Below, piece after piece: positions 13,501 to 27,268 of a stretch of 64,000 nucleotides of DNA. Both the position numbers and the translations under genes were made by a program. The notes under the pieces are model-generated. The model was not told the origin of the DNA. It did no database searches and was given only the letters and a program-made list of their open reading frames with translations. The stretch comes from Trichoplax sp. H2 (taxonomy: Eukaryota; Placozoa; Uniplacotomia; Trichoplacea), in assembly GCA_003344405.1 (NCBI GenBank), contig NOWV01000063.1:62001-126000 (forward strand), written 5' to 3'. Each line of letters opens with the position of its first letter. The first letter of the stretch is position 1.

Positions 13501-16500
13501 CAATGTAGATTTAATCAATTTTATATACCTAAAAAGATAGTGGCAGATTTTACTTTTAAGTATAAACAGGATGATACTAAGATTGTCAGTATAACGAACA
13601 GCAATCAAGCAATACACTTCTTTACAATTTCATCAGGACTACGATTTTTTACTTACTCAGAGCCCTTATTTCATACTTAGCGTCTAATAACGGCAAAAGC
13701 TAAAATAAATTTCTGTATAAACGATAAGACATATCGTAAATCGAACTAAAAATAAAACTAAAATTATTGCAATTATCAAACTAGGTTATCATATGCAACT
13801 TAGAAAAGCCAAATGTTAAATATTATTGTCCCTGTAACCAATGGTTAGCCAAAGACGTTGGCGATAAATCAATCAGCCGTGATCTAACCGCTTATACAGA
13901 TCCAAATGCCGCACCCTCAGGTAAATCATGAGCTACACATTATGGTCGTGGATCAATAAAATCAATTGGATATGAATTAAGATTTCTTACTCATCTGTCA
14001 TTAATCCATCTTTATCTCTTTGCCTCTATATTATAGCCTATGTCTACATTGTTCATACCTTTACTGGAAATAAAAGAGGTGCTGGAACCGATGCCAATGT
14101 ATATGCAGTCATCTTTGGAGATAGTGGCGATACTGGAGAAAAAAGATTGGATAACTCTAAGAATAATTTTGAGAAATCAAGGTTGTACATTCTTGTATAA
14201 CTAATTATTTCCACGTCGTAATTGCACTATAAACTATTATAATATAATCACAGCAAACGTCATTTTGTACCGTATTTAATATCTAATATACGTATATGCC
14301 TTTATTTATGTGTTACAGAAAAGATACCTTTAAATTGAGTTGTTCTTGTGTTGGAAAATTGGAAAGATTGCGTATTCGCCATGATAATACTGGTCTCTTT
14401 GCTGGTTGGTATCTAGACAAGGTTAGTACTTTGAAAGAAATTAAGCAATTACGGGCAAATTAGTAATGACTATCTTCAAACCTGTCATATTGATATATTC
14501 CAAAGTAAAAAAATAAAGTACGGAAAATTATATTAACTTGTATGCTATTAAAGCACACTTAGTAATAAAAAGATCCGAAGATACTAACTTACATGCACGA
14601 TTCTTGAATAACCTTTTCATCGGTCAAATAGGTTGTAGTCGAAGATCCACAAGAACAGCAATCTTATACATTTTACTGTCGACGATGGTTATCAAAAACA
14701 GAAGACGACGGAGAAATTTGTCGAGATCTAATCGTATCTGCAAGTGGAGATGATGGAGATGATTCTGTTGCTCCTAAAGGTAATACAGTACAGTAAAACA
14801 TATAATTGCATTGAAAAGTTTTTCAAACCATATACTGCTATTGAAGTCTGTTTCCATAGCCTAGTCCATTTTCGTATTGTTATTAGTACATGTTATAGCA
14901 ACTTTACTTTGATTTAGTAAAATAAAAAATGTCATTTCTTTAGCTCAAGAATTCATCTTATCATTTTTTTGATGCTTCACAGGCTATCCTTACCATATTC
15001 ATGTTACAACAAGTGATGTCAAAAATGCCGGTACGGATGCCGAAGTCTATGTTGTTATGCACGGAGAAGGTAAAAAAAGTAAAGAGCTAAATAGTGGTAA
15101 ATTAGTCTTGGCGAATTCAGAAAAGAAAAAGAACACTTTTGAACGCGCAATGACGGATATCTTCCATATGGAATGCGCTGAAATGTTATCACCACTAACT
15201 AAGCTAACAGTTGGCCATGATAATAAAGGTTTAGCAGCTGGATGGCATTTAGATAGGGTAAAGGCAGTATTCACTAATTTACATTCCGTTAAACATTTAT
15301 TGCATATAAATATAAAATAGCGTTTTGCTGCTTATAATATGATTATCAAGGCAATGTTATATTTGTATAGAGCTGTCTTGATATTAACGCTCTGTCTTTC
15401 CATTTGGAAACTTAGATCGTAATCGATTGCCCAACCACTGGAATTGAGCAAACATTTTTATGCCAACAATGGTTGGATAGGAAAGCTGGTGATGGATTAA
15501 CAGAGAGAGAATTAGTTGAAGCTTTCGATATGAGGAAAACAAGGCGGCCGAGTAAGTTATTTTATTAACATATTATTAATTTGAGTAATTCATAGTTATA
15601 ATATCGAAGTGTTTATACTATTATATACTCAACAAGTTTAAAAGTGATTACTTTCCTGTGCCTTAGATCATAGGATATTACCTTTAATTAAATACTTACG
15701 GTATATAACACCAATCACAATCAATCTTAAAAAGTTTAATTTTGCTAAAAAGTGATTATCTATGAATTTAAAATTTTGTTACTGTTGTATATACCCTTTA
15801 ATTATTCCGCTTGTTGATAGTCTAGAATGTCAAAATTGGCTATTATTGAAATACTTAGTTAATCTTTAAGATACTACATAACCAGTAAAATTCTAATGAC
15901 TTTTATCGCCTATTTATAGAACAACTTTGGTTCGCTTGGATTTGGACCAGCGATATACGAGGTGCTGGCACTGATGCTAATGTATCTATGCAAATCTATG
16001 GCGATAAAGGGAAAAGTCAAGAAATCAAACTCGGAAATAACACTGATAACTTTGAACAAGCCACATTAGATAAATTTAAGGTAAGAAGCAACTATTTATA
16101 CACATATGAATTATCGCGTAAGTTATGCCTATAAAGCAACGCTGTACGATGAACTAAATACTATTTGATTACGTCCAAATACTAGCTTGAAATCGATCAG
16201 GTTGGCGTTCCCTATAAGCTAAGAATTGGCCATGATAATAGTAATGCCTTTCCAGGATGGCATTTAGACAAGGTTAAATTAGAAAATATGAATGACAAAG
16301 AACAGTACTTGTTCAACTGTAATCGATGGCTATCGAGAAGTGAAGAGGACAACGAAATAATACGAGAGTTGCCAGCTTCAGGTCCAAATTGCCCGAATTA
16401 TCCAAGTGAGTAATTATGGAATCCACCTTGAAATGCTCAATTGTGTTTAAATGTACTGCTTACATTATCGACTATGCTTTTGATCATAGCTCTAAAAATA

Positions 16501-19500
16501 TCTTTAATTTTTGTCATAGTTGTCATTTACGAAGTATCTGTCCATACCGGTAATAAAATGGGCGGTGGAACAGATGCTAACGTATTCATCAAGATTTATG
16601 GCGAATTAGGCGATTCTGGATATCGCCCTTTAAAGTCTTCCAAAAGCCATAATAATAAATTTGAAAGAAATCAAGTTGATGTCTTTCATATTGAGGCTGT
16701 AACATTAAAGGCATTGAAGAAAATTAAGATTGGCCACGATGGCAATAATCCCGGTAAAAGAATATCTTAAATTATAGTGATATCGAATACTTACAAGAGA
16801 AAGATTGATCTGATATTCTTCCATCCAAAATGTCACACATAGGCATACTAAAAATTACATTTTCACTATCGCTTTTCTCTAATATTATTGAGAAAGAGAT
16901 CTATTTACTTCGAAAAAAATGTTTTTCCTAATCATATTTACGCTCAACCTTGAAATAGGAGCTGGTTGGTTTCTGGATAAAGTAGTGATCAAAGAGCTCA
17001 ACGGAGAAGTATCCAATGAATTTCCTTGCAATCGGTATGTGTGAAATAACGACATGTTTACTAACCTTAGAAAGAGCAATATCAATAAGAACTAGATAAA
17101 ATCATTTTATCCTATACATTATAGATGGCTGTCTAAGAGTGAGGATGATGGTCAAATAGTCCGGGAATTATTCTTAAAAAGTGATACTCCACTTCTGAAA
17201 AGTAAGTTGGCGGAAGATGGAAAATAAGTCCAGATTTAATCTTGTATTTGATCGCAGAATTGGTTATAATTACTTGCAACCTTTTCTATCCTATACAGCA
17301 ACCTCATATCATATTTCCGTTAAGACGGGAGATGTTCGCAATGCTGGAACCGATGCCAATGTTTTCATACAAATCTTCGGTGCTAAAGATGATACTGGTC
17401 GCGTTCGTCTTAAGCAATCGCTTAATACAAGCAATAAATTTGAAAGAAACCGTATTGATAAATTTATTATAGAAGCAGCACAAATTGGCAAGGTAAATAC
17501 TATAGCAATTTTGGCTAGAAAGTACCATAAACCGATATCTAGTACCTTAAAAGTAAAAGATGATATAAGGATAACATTAGGTTGTGAGATGAAATCTTAT
17601 TGAAAGGTGTAGTAGTGAACTTGTGATAAAATATCACTTCTAATTCACTTATTCAAATCGAATTAAATTTGTCAAAGTTCCAAGATTTTTTTTCACAGTC
17701 ATACTGATCTATAGCATAATTTTAAAGATAATATAGCGGAATATCTTAAGGAGCGATATAAGTTCATTCTTAATGCCAATATAACATTTATAACGTATTC
17801 ATCTATGCTGCTGTTGCCATCAATAGATTGAGAAAATAATAATTGGCCATGACGGTAAAGGTCTAGGAAGTGGTTGGTTCTTAGATTACATAGAACTTGA
17901 TGTTCCATCAGTGGGTCGATTATATCGTTTTTCTTGCCATCAATGGTTTGATAGTACTGAAGGAGATCGAAAAGTTGAGAGGGAGTTATATCCAAGCGAA
18001 TGTATCAAATCGGCAGCAAGTAAGTGATACAATACTGAAATAGATCCAATTTATAAGATCGGTATTCGTTCAATGATAAACTTGATTTCAAAATTTCAAT
18101 CACTAAACAAGATATCTGATATTCTAATCATGAACTCGATACCTACTGTTACCATATTAACTTCTTTCACCTAGAAATTCCTTATCAAATTTCCGTTCAC
18201 ACCGGCGATATCCGCCATGCCGGTACGGATTCTAATGTATTCGCAGTCATCTATGGTGAAAACGGTAAGACCGAAGAATTAAAGTTAAGGAATAAATCCG
18301 ATAACTTTGAACGTGGACAAGTCGATGTATTTAAGGTAAAGTTTTCAAGTTCATAATATTGTCGGTTAAAATTTCATCAATTAAATGGAAGATTTTGCGT
18401 ATGACTCCTATAGGTCGAATGTGAAGATGTTGGTAAATTAAGAAAACTTCGCATTGGTCATGATAGCGCAGGTATGGGATCGGCATGGTTTCTTGACAAG
18501 GTAATACTATCGGTGTTATTAATAAGCTTTAATATCGCATAACTTCAATAAATATTACGATTACAAATGACAGAAAATTATAGAGGAGCTAGCATTTATT
18601 TTAAAGATATTATGGACTTGATATTCTATCTACATAAATGTTCGTCTTGTGCTTAATAAACGAGCTCTAAATTCGTTGCATAATTCAGTAATAACTGCTC
18701 AAACGATATAAATATTCCAATACTATATAGAAAATGGACTAGTGAATGAAAATTGTATTTTAAGGCCATAACAATTTACATTGGATTGATATCGATTGGT
18801 AACAATTCTACAATAGAAAAATACCGTACTTATAATCAGTTGATCATAAATTTCAGGTCTACGTACGTCGATTACCACCGAAAAGTGGTAAAAAAAGCAA
18901 AGAAACCGATGAAAGAGAAGAGGAAACGGCAAAGAAAGACGCTGACGAACCGGAAAAATTAGACGAAAATAACTATTTATTTGTTGCTAATCGTTGGCTA
19001 TCAAAAGAAGAAGGAGATCGTCAAACAGTTATTGAAATATCCCCCGTTGGAGTCGATGGAGCGCTAGCAGGTATTGATTAGGATATTTCTACTGGCAATC
19101 TACATAAATAAAAAGATTGATAGTGTCCCATTTGAAGCCTTAACTTAGCTTTAGTCTTACTTTGTATGTGATGTTGACTCAGCCTATATTCTATCGGATT
19201 TTGAACTTTTTAGAAATGACTTACACTATTCGTGTTATCACTGGCAATAAATTTGGATGTGGAACCAATGCTAATGTCTTCATAAATATGTACGGGGAAG
19301 AAGGCGATTCTGGTGAAAGACAGCTGAAAAAATCAGAAACCCATACTGATAAATTTGAACGCAATCAGGTCAGAAATTAGTATTAGCAAAAGAATATTCT
19401 GTTCGACAGCTAAATATTTTATCATAGAACAAAGTAGGAGATATTAAATAGTTTATCATCACCAATTGAAGCGAAAAAATACAAGTTAACATCGCTTACT

Positions 19501-22500
19501 TATATGACTGCATGTTCAAGAAGAAATTCTACTTTTATTCAACAGGAGGACGTTTTTAAGATTAGCTGCCTCAGCCTGGGCGAACTGAAGAAAATCAAAA
19601 TTAGACATGATAACTCAGGTTTTAGGCCGGCATGGTTCTTGGATAAAGTTATTATTGAAGTTGGAGAATCCAAATATCAATTCATGTGCGATCGATGGCT
19701 AGCTAAAGATGAAGACGATGGTCAAATATCTCGAGAGTTATTACCACAAAGTGACGAACAAAGTAGGGCAGAAGCCATAGGTGCATCTAAAGATTTGCAA
19801 AAGAAAGGTAATATGAATAGCCATTAATGTCTAATAATATTTCGTCCTAGCAACACACCACGGGACTGCCAATTTAGTTAATCGAATTGAAACTATTTGC
19901 TAATTTTCTATTTTAATATTTTTCATCTCAGTTGCTAGCACAACCTATAATGTCTCTGTGACTACTGGTGATATTAAAGGAGCTGGAACCGATGCTAATG
20001 TCCACATAGTTTTATACGGCGAAAAAGATGACACAGGTAATCTTCCATACTTATCTTTTCTATCTCGTACGGTTCATCATTTCATTGCTAGAACTTGAAA
20101 TATCGTAAAGAGAATAATATTCATTGAATCTCTATTCTCAATAATGTAACTTTTCTAGACATTAATATACACTACAGAGAATTTCTTTGTTACTAGAGCT
20201 AATACTTAAAATGATTCACTCAATTTATTTTAGTCAAGATCTGCCTTTTCGGATGATTCACTTTCCAATCTTAATTTATTATAATTTAGGCCTTATCCAC
20301 CTGAAAAACTCCACAACTCACTCCAATAAATTTGAAAGAAATCAAGAGGATAGATTTGTTGTTGAAGCAATCGATATTGGAGAGCTTAAAAAAATCAAGT
20401 GAGTCATAATACATAAAGCAAAGTTATGCTTTTGGTAGTCATTTCTCACATTTATCCTGATGGGATGTAACTGCTAAAGTTGATCTTATTGCTATACTCC
20501 TTTTCCTTTAACATTAGAATTGGACATGACAATAAAGGTGGAATGGCTGGTTGGTTCTTGAATAAAGTAGAGATCGATATTCCCTCACTAGGACGTCGAT
20601 TACTTTTCCCTTGCGGTAGATGGATAGATAAAGGCAAAGACGATGGAGCTTTGGAACGAGAGCTTTATCCGTTAAATGAAGCCGAAGAAACTTATCGGCC
20701 GCGTAAGTTGATCATGAATTGAAAGTAATTGAAGAATAAAATCAGAGTAACGATAGGATCTACGGCGGTTAACTAGCTAGCTAGCTAACGAGAGTGAAAA
20801 TTAATGATTCTAGTAGATTTTTCAAAATATGTTATAGTTCCTTAGTTAGATATAAAGATTCTTTACTATTGATTGGTAATTAATGGAAATTATGTCTATC
20901 CTCAATAAAATTTAGATATCCCCTATGAAGTAACGGTTTATACAACCGATAAACGTGGCGCAAGTACTGGAGCCAATGTTTATGTTGTCATTTATGGCGA
21001 AGAAAATCAAACTGAGCAAGCTAGCTTAGAGCCTGACAAAAAGAGGCGGAAACAATATTTCAAGAACGGTGCCATTGATAAATTTGTCTTGGAGGTAATA
21101 GCATGGAAATAGAATAATCTTATGCCTATGCACTCTCTTCATCGAGAAATTTACTTTGTCAATTTTACATGAGTAACAATTTGTAGTATTGTTATGCTCA
21201 ACATTAGCCATTGAACCTAAGTTGTTAATCTTATTGCATTGGCACTTTGCTTAGCTTGATGATGTCGGTGAAGAGATTACCAAACTGAGAATTGGCCATG
21301 ATGGCAAAGGTTGGGGAGCTGGATGGCATCTGGATAAAGTAGAAATATGTCGATTGCTGGACGGTGGAAAAGCATCGAAAAAATTTACATTCCAATGTAA
21401 TCGATGGTTAGCATCCGATGAGGATGATGGCGCTATAGTTCGTGAATTAGTTCCTTCGGAAATTGTAGAGAAAAGTTCAAAAGACGGAGGCCAAGTAAAG
21501 ACCAAAGTTACTAAACCTACCGATGGGCTAAAAGGTACCCCCCCCCCCCTCCAAAGTATACCTTCCCTCTTAAATCTTACACAACCTTTATTCCTTTTCT
21601 TACTTTCTACTGCCTTTATTTTTTTATAGTTAAGCCGTATACTATCCATGTCTTTACTGGGGATGTGGATGGAGCAGGTACCAACGCTAATGTATTCCTG
21701 ACAATATTTGGTGAAAGTGGCGATTCTGGTGAACGTAAATTAGCCAAATCAGACACTCATTACGACAAATTCGAACGTAATCAAGTACGTCGTAATAGAC
21801 TAAAAGATTGAAAAATATCAAAAATTACTATTTATGACATGATAATACACTTACTGCATGACATAAATCCTAGAATATCTTGATATCTATCATTAAGAAG
21901 TCCATCATCAACTATTGATTTCATGATTTACATCTTTTTACTAAGTCATCAGGGTAGTATACGTGTATACTGCCAAATACAATATTTTGATCATATCAAA
22001 GGCGACGAGCAAAAAATAGAGATATATTCGTATAGAATAATTTAAAATATTTATTATTGATACTAAAGGGAAATATTTATTGAGAATAACGAAATTAATT
22101 TCCTTCTCTTATGAATCATATTGTAATTAATATCTGTTCTTTCGTATGATGCTATTTTAGGAGGATATCTTTCATATCGAAGCTGCTGATCTTGGTAGAC
22201 TGTTTAAGGTTAAAATTCGCCACGACAATACGGGTAGTCTCTTTAGTCCTGCTTGGTTCCTTAATCGTATTGAAATAGTCGATGATGAAAACGAGGAAAC
22301 GACAGCATTCCCTTGTGAAAGATGGCTAGCTAAGAAGAAAGATGATGGTAAAATTGATCGTACATTATTTATTAAAGGTTGGGAAGGCGATACGTCTAGT
22401 GTTGCTACAACACGGAGCAAAGGTAACAATTAAATTAGTATTGTAGACGAGAATATGAAAGAGGATTTATTTCCATTCAGATTAATGTAGCGTAGCGGAA

Positions 22501-25500
22501 TAGTCTTGGAAATCTTTAATTAAAAGCAACGTTATTGCTATTTTTAGCGTCCTTTCGAAGTAATTCTACTGACCTTGGTGAAATGGTATCAGCCAGTGGA
22601 CGCCGCGCTAGTTCAAGGAAAGGACCAGTCATGGCTCCTATCGATGAAAAATGTAACTGTTTGAACTACTGGATTATTTATTTCCAAATTCAGTTAGACA
22701 GTATATGAAGGTTTCTCTAACAATTTCAACTTGAATTTCAACATTCAGGTGTTCCGTATAACATTAAAGTCACTGTGGGTGAAGAGTCGAGCAAAAACTT
22801 TCAAGAAACACTCCATCTTGAACTTTTTGGTCAAATTGAGGAAGAAAAGTCAGGGCCTATCGAACTCTCGCCTGAAAAGAAAAGTGATAAAACTTTCTAC
22901 CCTGGAAAAATTACTACCTTTTACGTTAGTGCCGCTGAAGTAAATATCATTGAGAAAATTCAAGTAAGTAGTAGCGGGTTGATTGTTGATAAAAGATCGG
23001 CTTGAATGATATGGTTATTGATCTTCGTGAAACCTTGAAATTTATTAGGTTAGCCATAATAGTTATATGCCAGACTCTGGTATCTACCTGAAAGAAATTG
23101 AAGTTGATGTACCAACCATTGGAAATAAGTATATCTTTCCTTGTAATCGTTGGCTAGCGAAAGATAAAGATGATAGTAAGACTTCACGCATCTTCACCGC
23201 AGCCAATGCTCAAGTAACTTCCTACACAGCGCGTAAGTCTGCTATGGCATCGTTAATAGTAGCTTAAAAATAATTAACTAAGCAGTAACTAATGTGATAA
23301 CAGATTAAATAATAAGCAAATTTTTCTCATTTACTACTTTTCCTATTCAATCATGAACTAGTAAAACCTTATGAGTTAACCATCCATACTGGCGACGTGC
23401 AAAATGCTGGAACAGATTCCAATATATTCGTTATTCTATTCGGAACAAAAGGCAGAACACCTGAAATATCTTTAGAGAAGAATGAAGATCGATTTGAAAG
23501 AGCCAAAGTCGATATTATTCCGGTATGATAGCAATAATTAATCAGTTTACGATCACATTCATGTTATATTCTTTGAATTGATGGCTACAAAATATAATAT
23601 CTAGTATCATATACCACCTAAATGGCTGTCTATTGCAATCAAATTTTAACTATTATGAAGCTCTTTATAGACTATTCAAGTATTGATTCCTTTTTGATTA
23701 ATTTTATTATGTTCTTTTAAATAGCTGGAATTAGACGATGTAGGCACTATTAAAAAGATCAGAATTGGTCATGATGGTAAAGGAAGTAGAACAGACTGGT
23801 ATCTAGAAAAGGTTAGAAAATTGTTTATGATCGTATGATTCAAGGGCAATACGGTATTGATTATTGCTATCTAAATGTTATTCCGCTAAAACGTTTACAT
23901 TATTAATTTCTTGTTCTAATCACCCTTTTACAGGCATCAATCCAAAGAATGGATACTTTAGATATGTATATGTTCAGGGCTAATCAGTGGTTCTCCAAGA
24001 AAATTGACGATAAAAAATTAGTCCGTGAAATTCCAGCAGAAACAAGTAAAGAGGGTGCTACAACAATTAAGAGTAAGTTTCAGCCAGAATGTTTAATGCA
24101 ATTGATTTACTGACCTTTATGTGATAATAATATACCAATTTTAAGTAGTCCTAAAAAATATTACGATTACCTTAACGTATATATATGGGAACTTTAAAAG
24201 TTACACTATGTTAACGTCTGCCTTGAATATTAACCCTCAACATATAAATATTTTATAACTAAACATAGAGATCAACTATGTTTTATCCACACATACCTCG
24301 GATAAGCGCGGATCGGGTACCGATGCCAATGTATTTGTTATCATATTTGGTGAAAATGGCGACTCTGGAGAAATTGCCTTGAAAAAATCAGAAACCAATT
24401 GGAATAAATTTGAAAAAGGTCAAACCGATGTTTTCCTTATTAATGATCGCTTAAGCTTAGGACGATTACAAAAGCTTCGCATCTGGCATGACAACGCAGG
24501 TATGCTGCTAAGAAACTATTTTAATTTATTATATCAATAAGTATAGGATATTAAATTTTTCATTTGCAATATATCAACTGCTTATTCCACATAGATTAAC
24601 GATTAGTATCACTTTCTATAACTAATGAATTTTAGAAATTTTTCTTTATTAACTAGTTCTTTAATATATGTAACTTTCATTTATTGTCCTTGACATTATT
24701 GTAGGATTTGGTGCAAGCTGGCACTTGGCCTCAGTAGACATAGTTGATGAAAGTACAGGCGTTAAATATACATTCCCATGCGATAAATGGCTCTCAAAGA
24801 GCAATGGCGATAAATTGATTCTCCGTGAACTTCCATGTGCGGAAACAGCAGGAAATACTGCTGCATCTAAAGCTACTAAGCAAGAGAGTAAATCTGGAAA
24901 AGCAGGTAATAATTACAGCTTGAATTTTATGTTACAAGTATTTATTTGACTGAATTAATCAATCAATGTAGAATATACGCTAACAAGATCATTATTTTTT
25001 ATTGAAAAGAATACGAAATTGCATTTACAACTGGCACTGAAAAAAGAGCTGGAACAAATCAAGATGTAGCCATTGTACTGAAAGGGAAAAGCGAAAAGTC
25101 AAGAGAATTCTTAATTGAAAACAATGAAGATAAAAAATACTTCAGCAAAGGCAAAACAAATAAATTTACTTATACCTGTAAGCCTCTTGGTGATATCACC
25201 AAGGCCATTGTGTCACATCGTGAAAGTGCAATTGGTGAAGAGCCTGATTCTAAAAACTCATCGTGGTACTTAAAAGTAGTTACTGTTGTCCATAAAGCAA
25301 GCGGAACAACGTAAGATAATAACTAATGGAAATTATAATAATAAAAATAAGAAACTTAGTATTTCGTCTAATTGGATTATAACTCATAGTGCCTACTATT
25401 AGTTCAGTAGTTTACTAGATACGGTATTACTAATCCTTCTTCAATACATCTATAGGTACAAGTTCCCTTGTAATAAATGGATAGATCTTGATGACGATGA

Positions 25501-26051
25501 GGAAAACAATTCCTCTGTAACATTAAAGTGTAAATCTGCTGATGTAGCAGCTTCATCGAAGGCAAAACCTGTTGGTAAGTACCTTATAAAAGAATAAATA
25601 TGTCTACACTACAGTAGGAAGTACCTGACATCTTCATGGTTATTTTAATAATTATAATTATTTAATTTTTTTTATAGAACTGAAACCTGTTAAATACGAA
25701 GTAACGGTTGTGACTGGCGATGAAAAAGGAGCTGGAACTGATGCCAATGTATCTGTAATATTATACGGAGATAATGGCGATACTGGTCCACGACCACTAA
25801 AGAAGAAATTTGTTAACTTATTTGAAAGAAATCAACACGATAAGTTTACTATTGAAGCATTAGATCTTGGTAAACTAACGAAGCTTCACATTGAACATGA
25901 TAATAAAGGATGGGGTGCAAGCTGGTTACTTGATAGAGTTGAAGTTCATAACGTAGACAGTAATGAAACTATTATATTTCCGTGTAAGCAGTGGCTCGAC
26001 AAGAAAAAAGGAGATGGTCAAATTGCCAAAGATCTTCTCCCTGAATCTTAA
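10592..26051 (+). CDS. LOXHD1: LOXHD1-like protein with 17 PLAT domains
   Basis: PLAT/LH2 beta-sandwiches bind membranes and proteins; vertebrate LOXHD1 is needed in hair-cell stereocilia. 45 exons, 7476 nt, 2491 aa: 10592-10700, 11418-11731, 12022-12046, 12175-12239, 12338-12511, 12671-12839, 12953-13067, 13190-13276, 13425-13473, 13785-13920, 14037-14181, 14319-14421, 14632-14779, 14983-15257, 15416-15551, 15920-16080, 16186-16405, 16520-16753, 16959-17034, 17125-17201, 17299-17492, 17827-18019, 18175-18335, 18414-18500, 18857-19070, 19214-19368, 19546-19807, 19932-20036, 20290-20398, 20518-20702, 20916-21094, 21255-21534, 21630-21784, 22161-22422, 22548-22652, 22749-22963, 23049-23232, 23362-23522, 23725-23811, 23934-24072, 24269-24499, 24705-24905, 25010-25310, 25456-25574, 25678-26051. 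About 150 non-PLAT residues come first (basic; contains [18 protein letters not shown]). Repeated motifs are [32 protein letters not shown] and FPC.RWL....DDG. Domains 13 and 16 are the most diverged. No signal peptide or membrane segment seen. Human LOXHD1 is usually described with 15 PLATs. Confidence 0.93.
21538..21549 (+). repeat. 12-base poly(C) tract in a LOXHD1 intron
   Basis: Twelve Cs directly after the donor GTA at 21535. Striking in such AT-rich DNA and likely to be length-variable or to suffer sequencing slips. Confidence 0.9.
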
Positions 26052-27268
26052 CTACTTTCATGGCATTAATGTTCAATAATTTATTAAGTATTTTAGCAAC
26101 AAATATCAACTTTTACCAAATCCAATGCAATTGTATAATAAATTAAAAATCAATTTTATGTCGACAGCTATTCTGCTAGTAGTTTTTAATATATTTCGGT
26201 AAGACTCGCTTAACAAATTCGACACATATTGATACAGAAGGCTATCACAACTTTCACTTGTTAAATGATTATATTTTTTTATCCACGAGTTGACTTAATT
26301 TATAATATCATTGAAATGCTATTACTAGCAAAACGAGTTATTATATTATGATAAAAATTATTTAATTTTTCAATGCATGTAACGAATATTCGCTTTGTTA
26401 ATGTAAAACTTCTCGAATGAGACTATTTAAGTAATAATTCATGATATAAAACTGCTTTACGACGATTTGTAAATGTTACTAAATTTGACTGATTTGCTAG
26501 CACATAGTATATCGAAATAATGAGACCAATCATGCTCAATGAAGTATCTAGAAATTGTCTTTATTGTATTTCCTTATCTGACGAAATTTAAAGAACAATA
26601 AAATAACTTAAAAATAATATTAATTTCATGTGAACATTTGCAATCAATTGTGACAAGATTTTTATAAAATCTGACACGATATCAAGAAACCATAATAGTC
26701 CCTTAATTCTAAATTGGTTTGTAGTATTTTTCATAATTTTGCTATCTAAAATTTCAACTGCAAGCTTCATTTCGTAGATTTTTGTACGCCCGTACCGAAA
26801 CACCGATGCATGAAGATAAATTATACTCTCTGCATACCTAGAGGTCAAAATTAGATAACCATTTCGGGAAAAATTAGCTCTACGCATAAAATAAACCGTT
26901 AGAATGTTTACTTTGTTATTTCTAACATACGTAATATCTGATACAAATATTAATTCACCTAATATTTACATTCAAACCCAAAATGGGAAGAAAATAGGGA
27001 ACAAGTGTGCTCAGTAGTTTTATAAGGAATCAATAAAAATCAATACTCATGTTCGAAATGACCAATTACGCTCACTATAAGCAAGTCAGCTAGCATGGAG
27101 AAGCCATAACTGATATACTTGTTTAGAAGTCATATTACACGAGCTAGAAAATTTCATTATTATGCTACTATTATGATTACATTCAACGTATCATCAAATT
27201 ACTTTAAATTTTCAATTTTAGAACAAGAATTAACATGACTGCGCATATACATTATACAAATATTAGTC
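26052..27268. other. Intergenic between convergent LOXHD1 and GT31 genes
   Basis: Holds the LOXHD1 3' UTR, with AATAAA at 26137-26142 about 90 bases past the stop, and then the 3' end of the GT31 gene. A 99-codon minus-strand open frame at 26588-26887 lacks any recognisable motif. Nothing else seen. Confidence 0.6.
26137..26142 (+). other. Poly(A) signal of LOXHD1
   Basis: Canonical AATAAA 86 bases after the LOXHD1 stop codon. Confidence 0.55.

Noticed and set aside
17699-17995. 98-codon minus-strand open frame
   Set aside because: It lies across LOXHD1 exon 17827-18019, whose plus-strand reading is a clear PLAT half.
21251-21649. 132-codon minus-strand open frame
   Set aside because: Antisense shadow of LOXHD1 exon 21255-21534.
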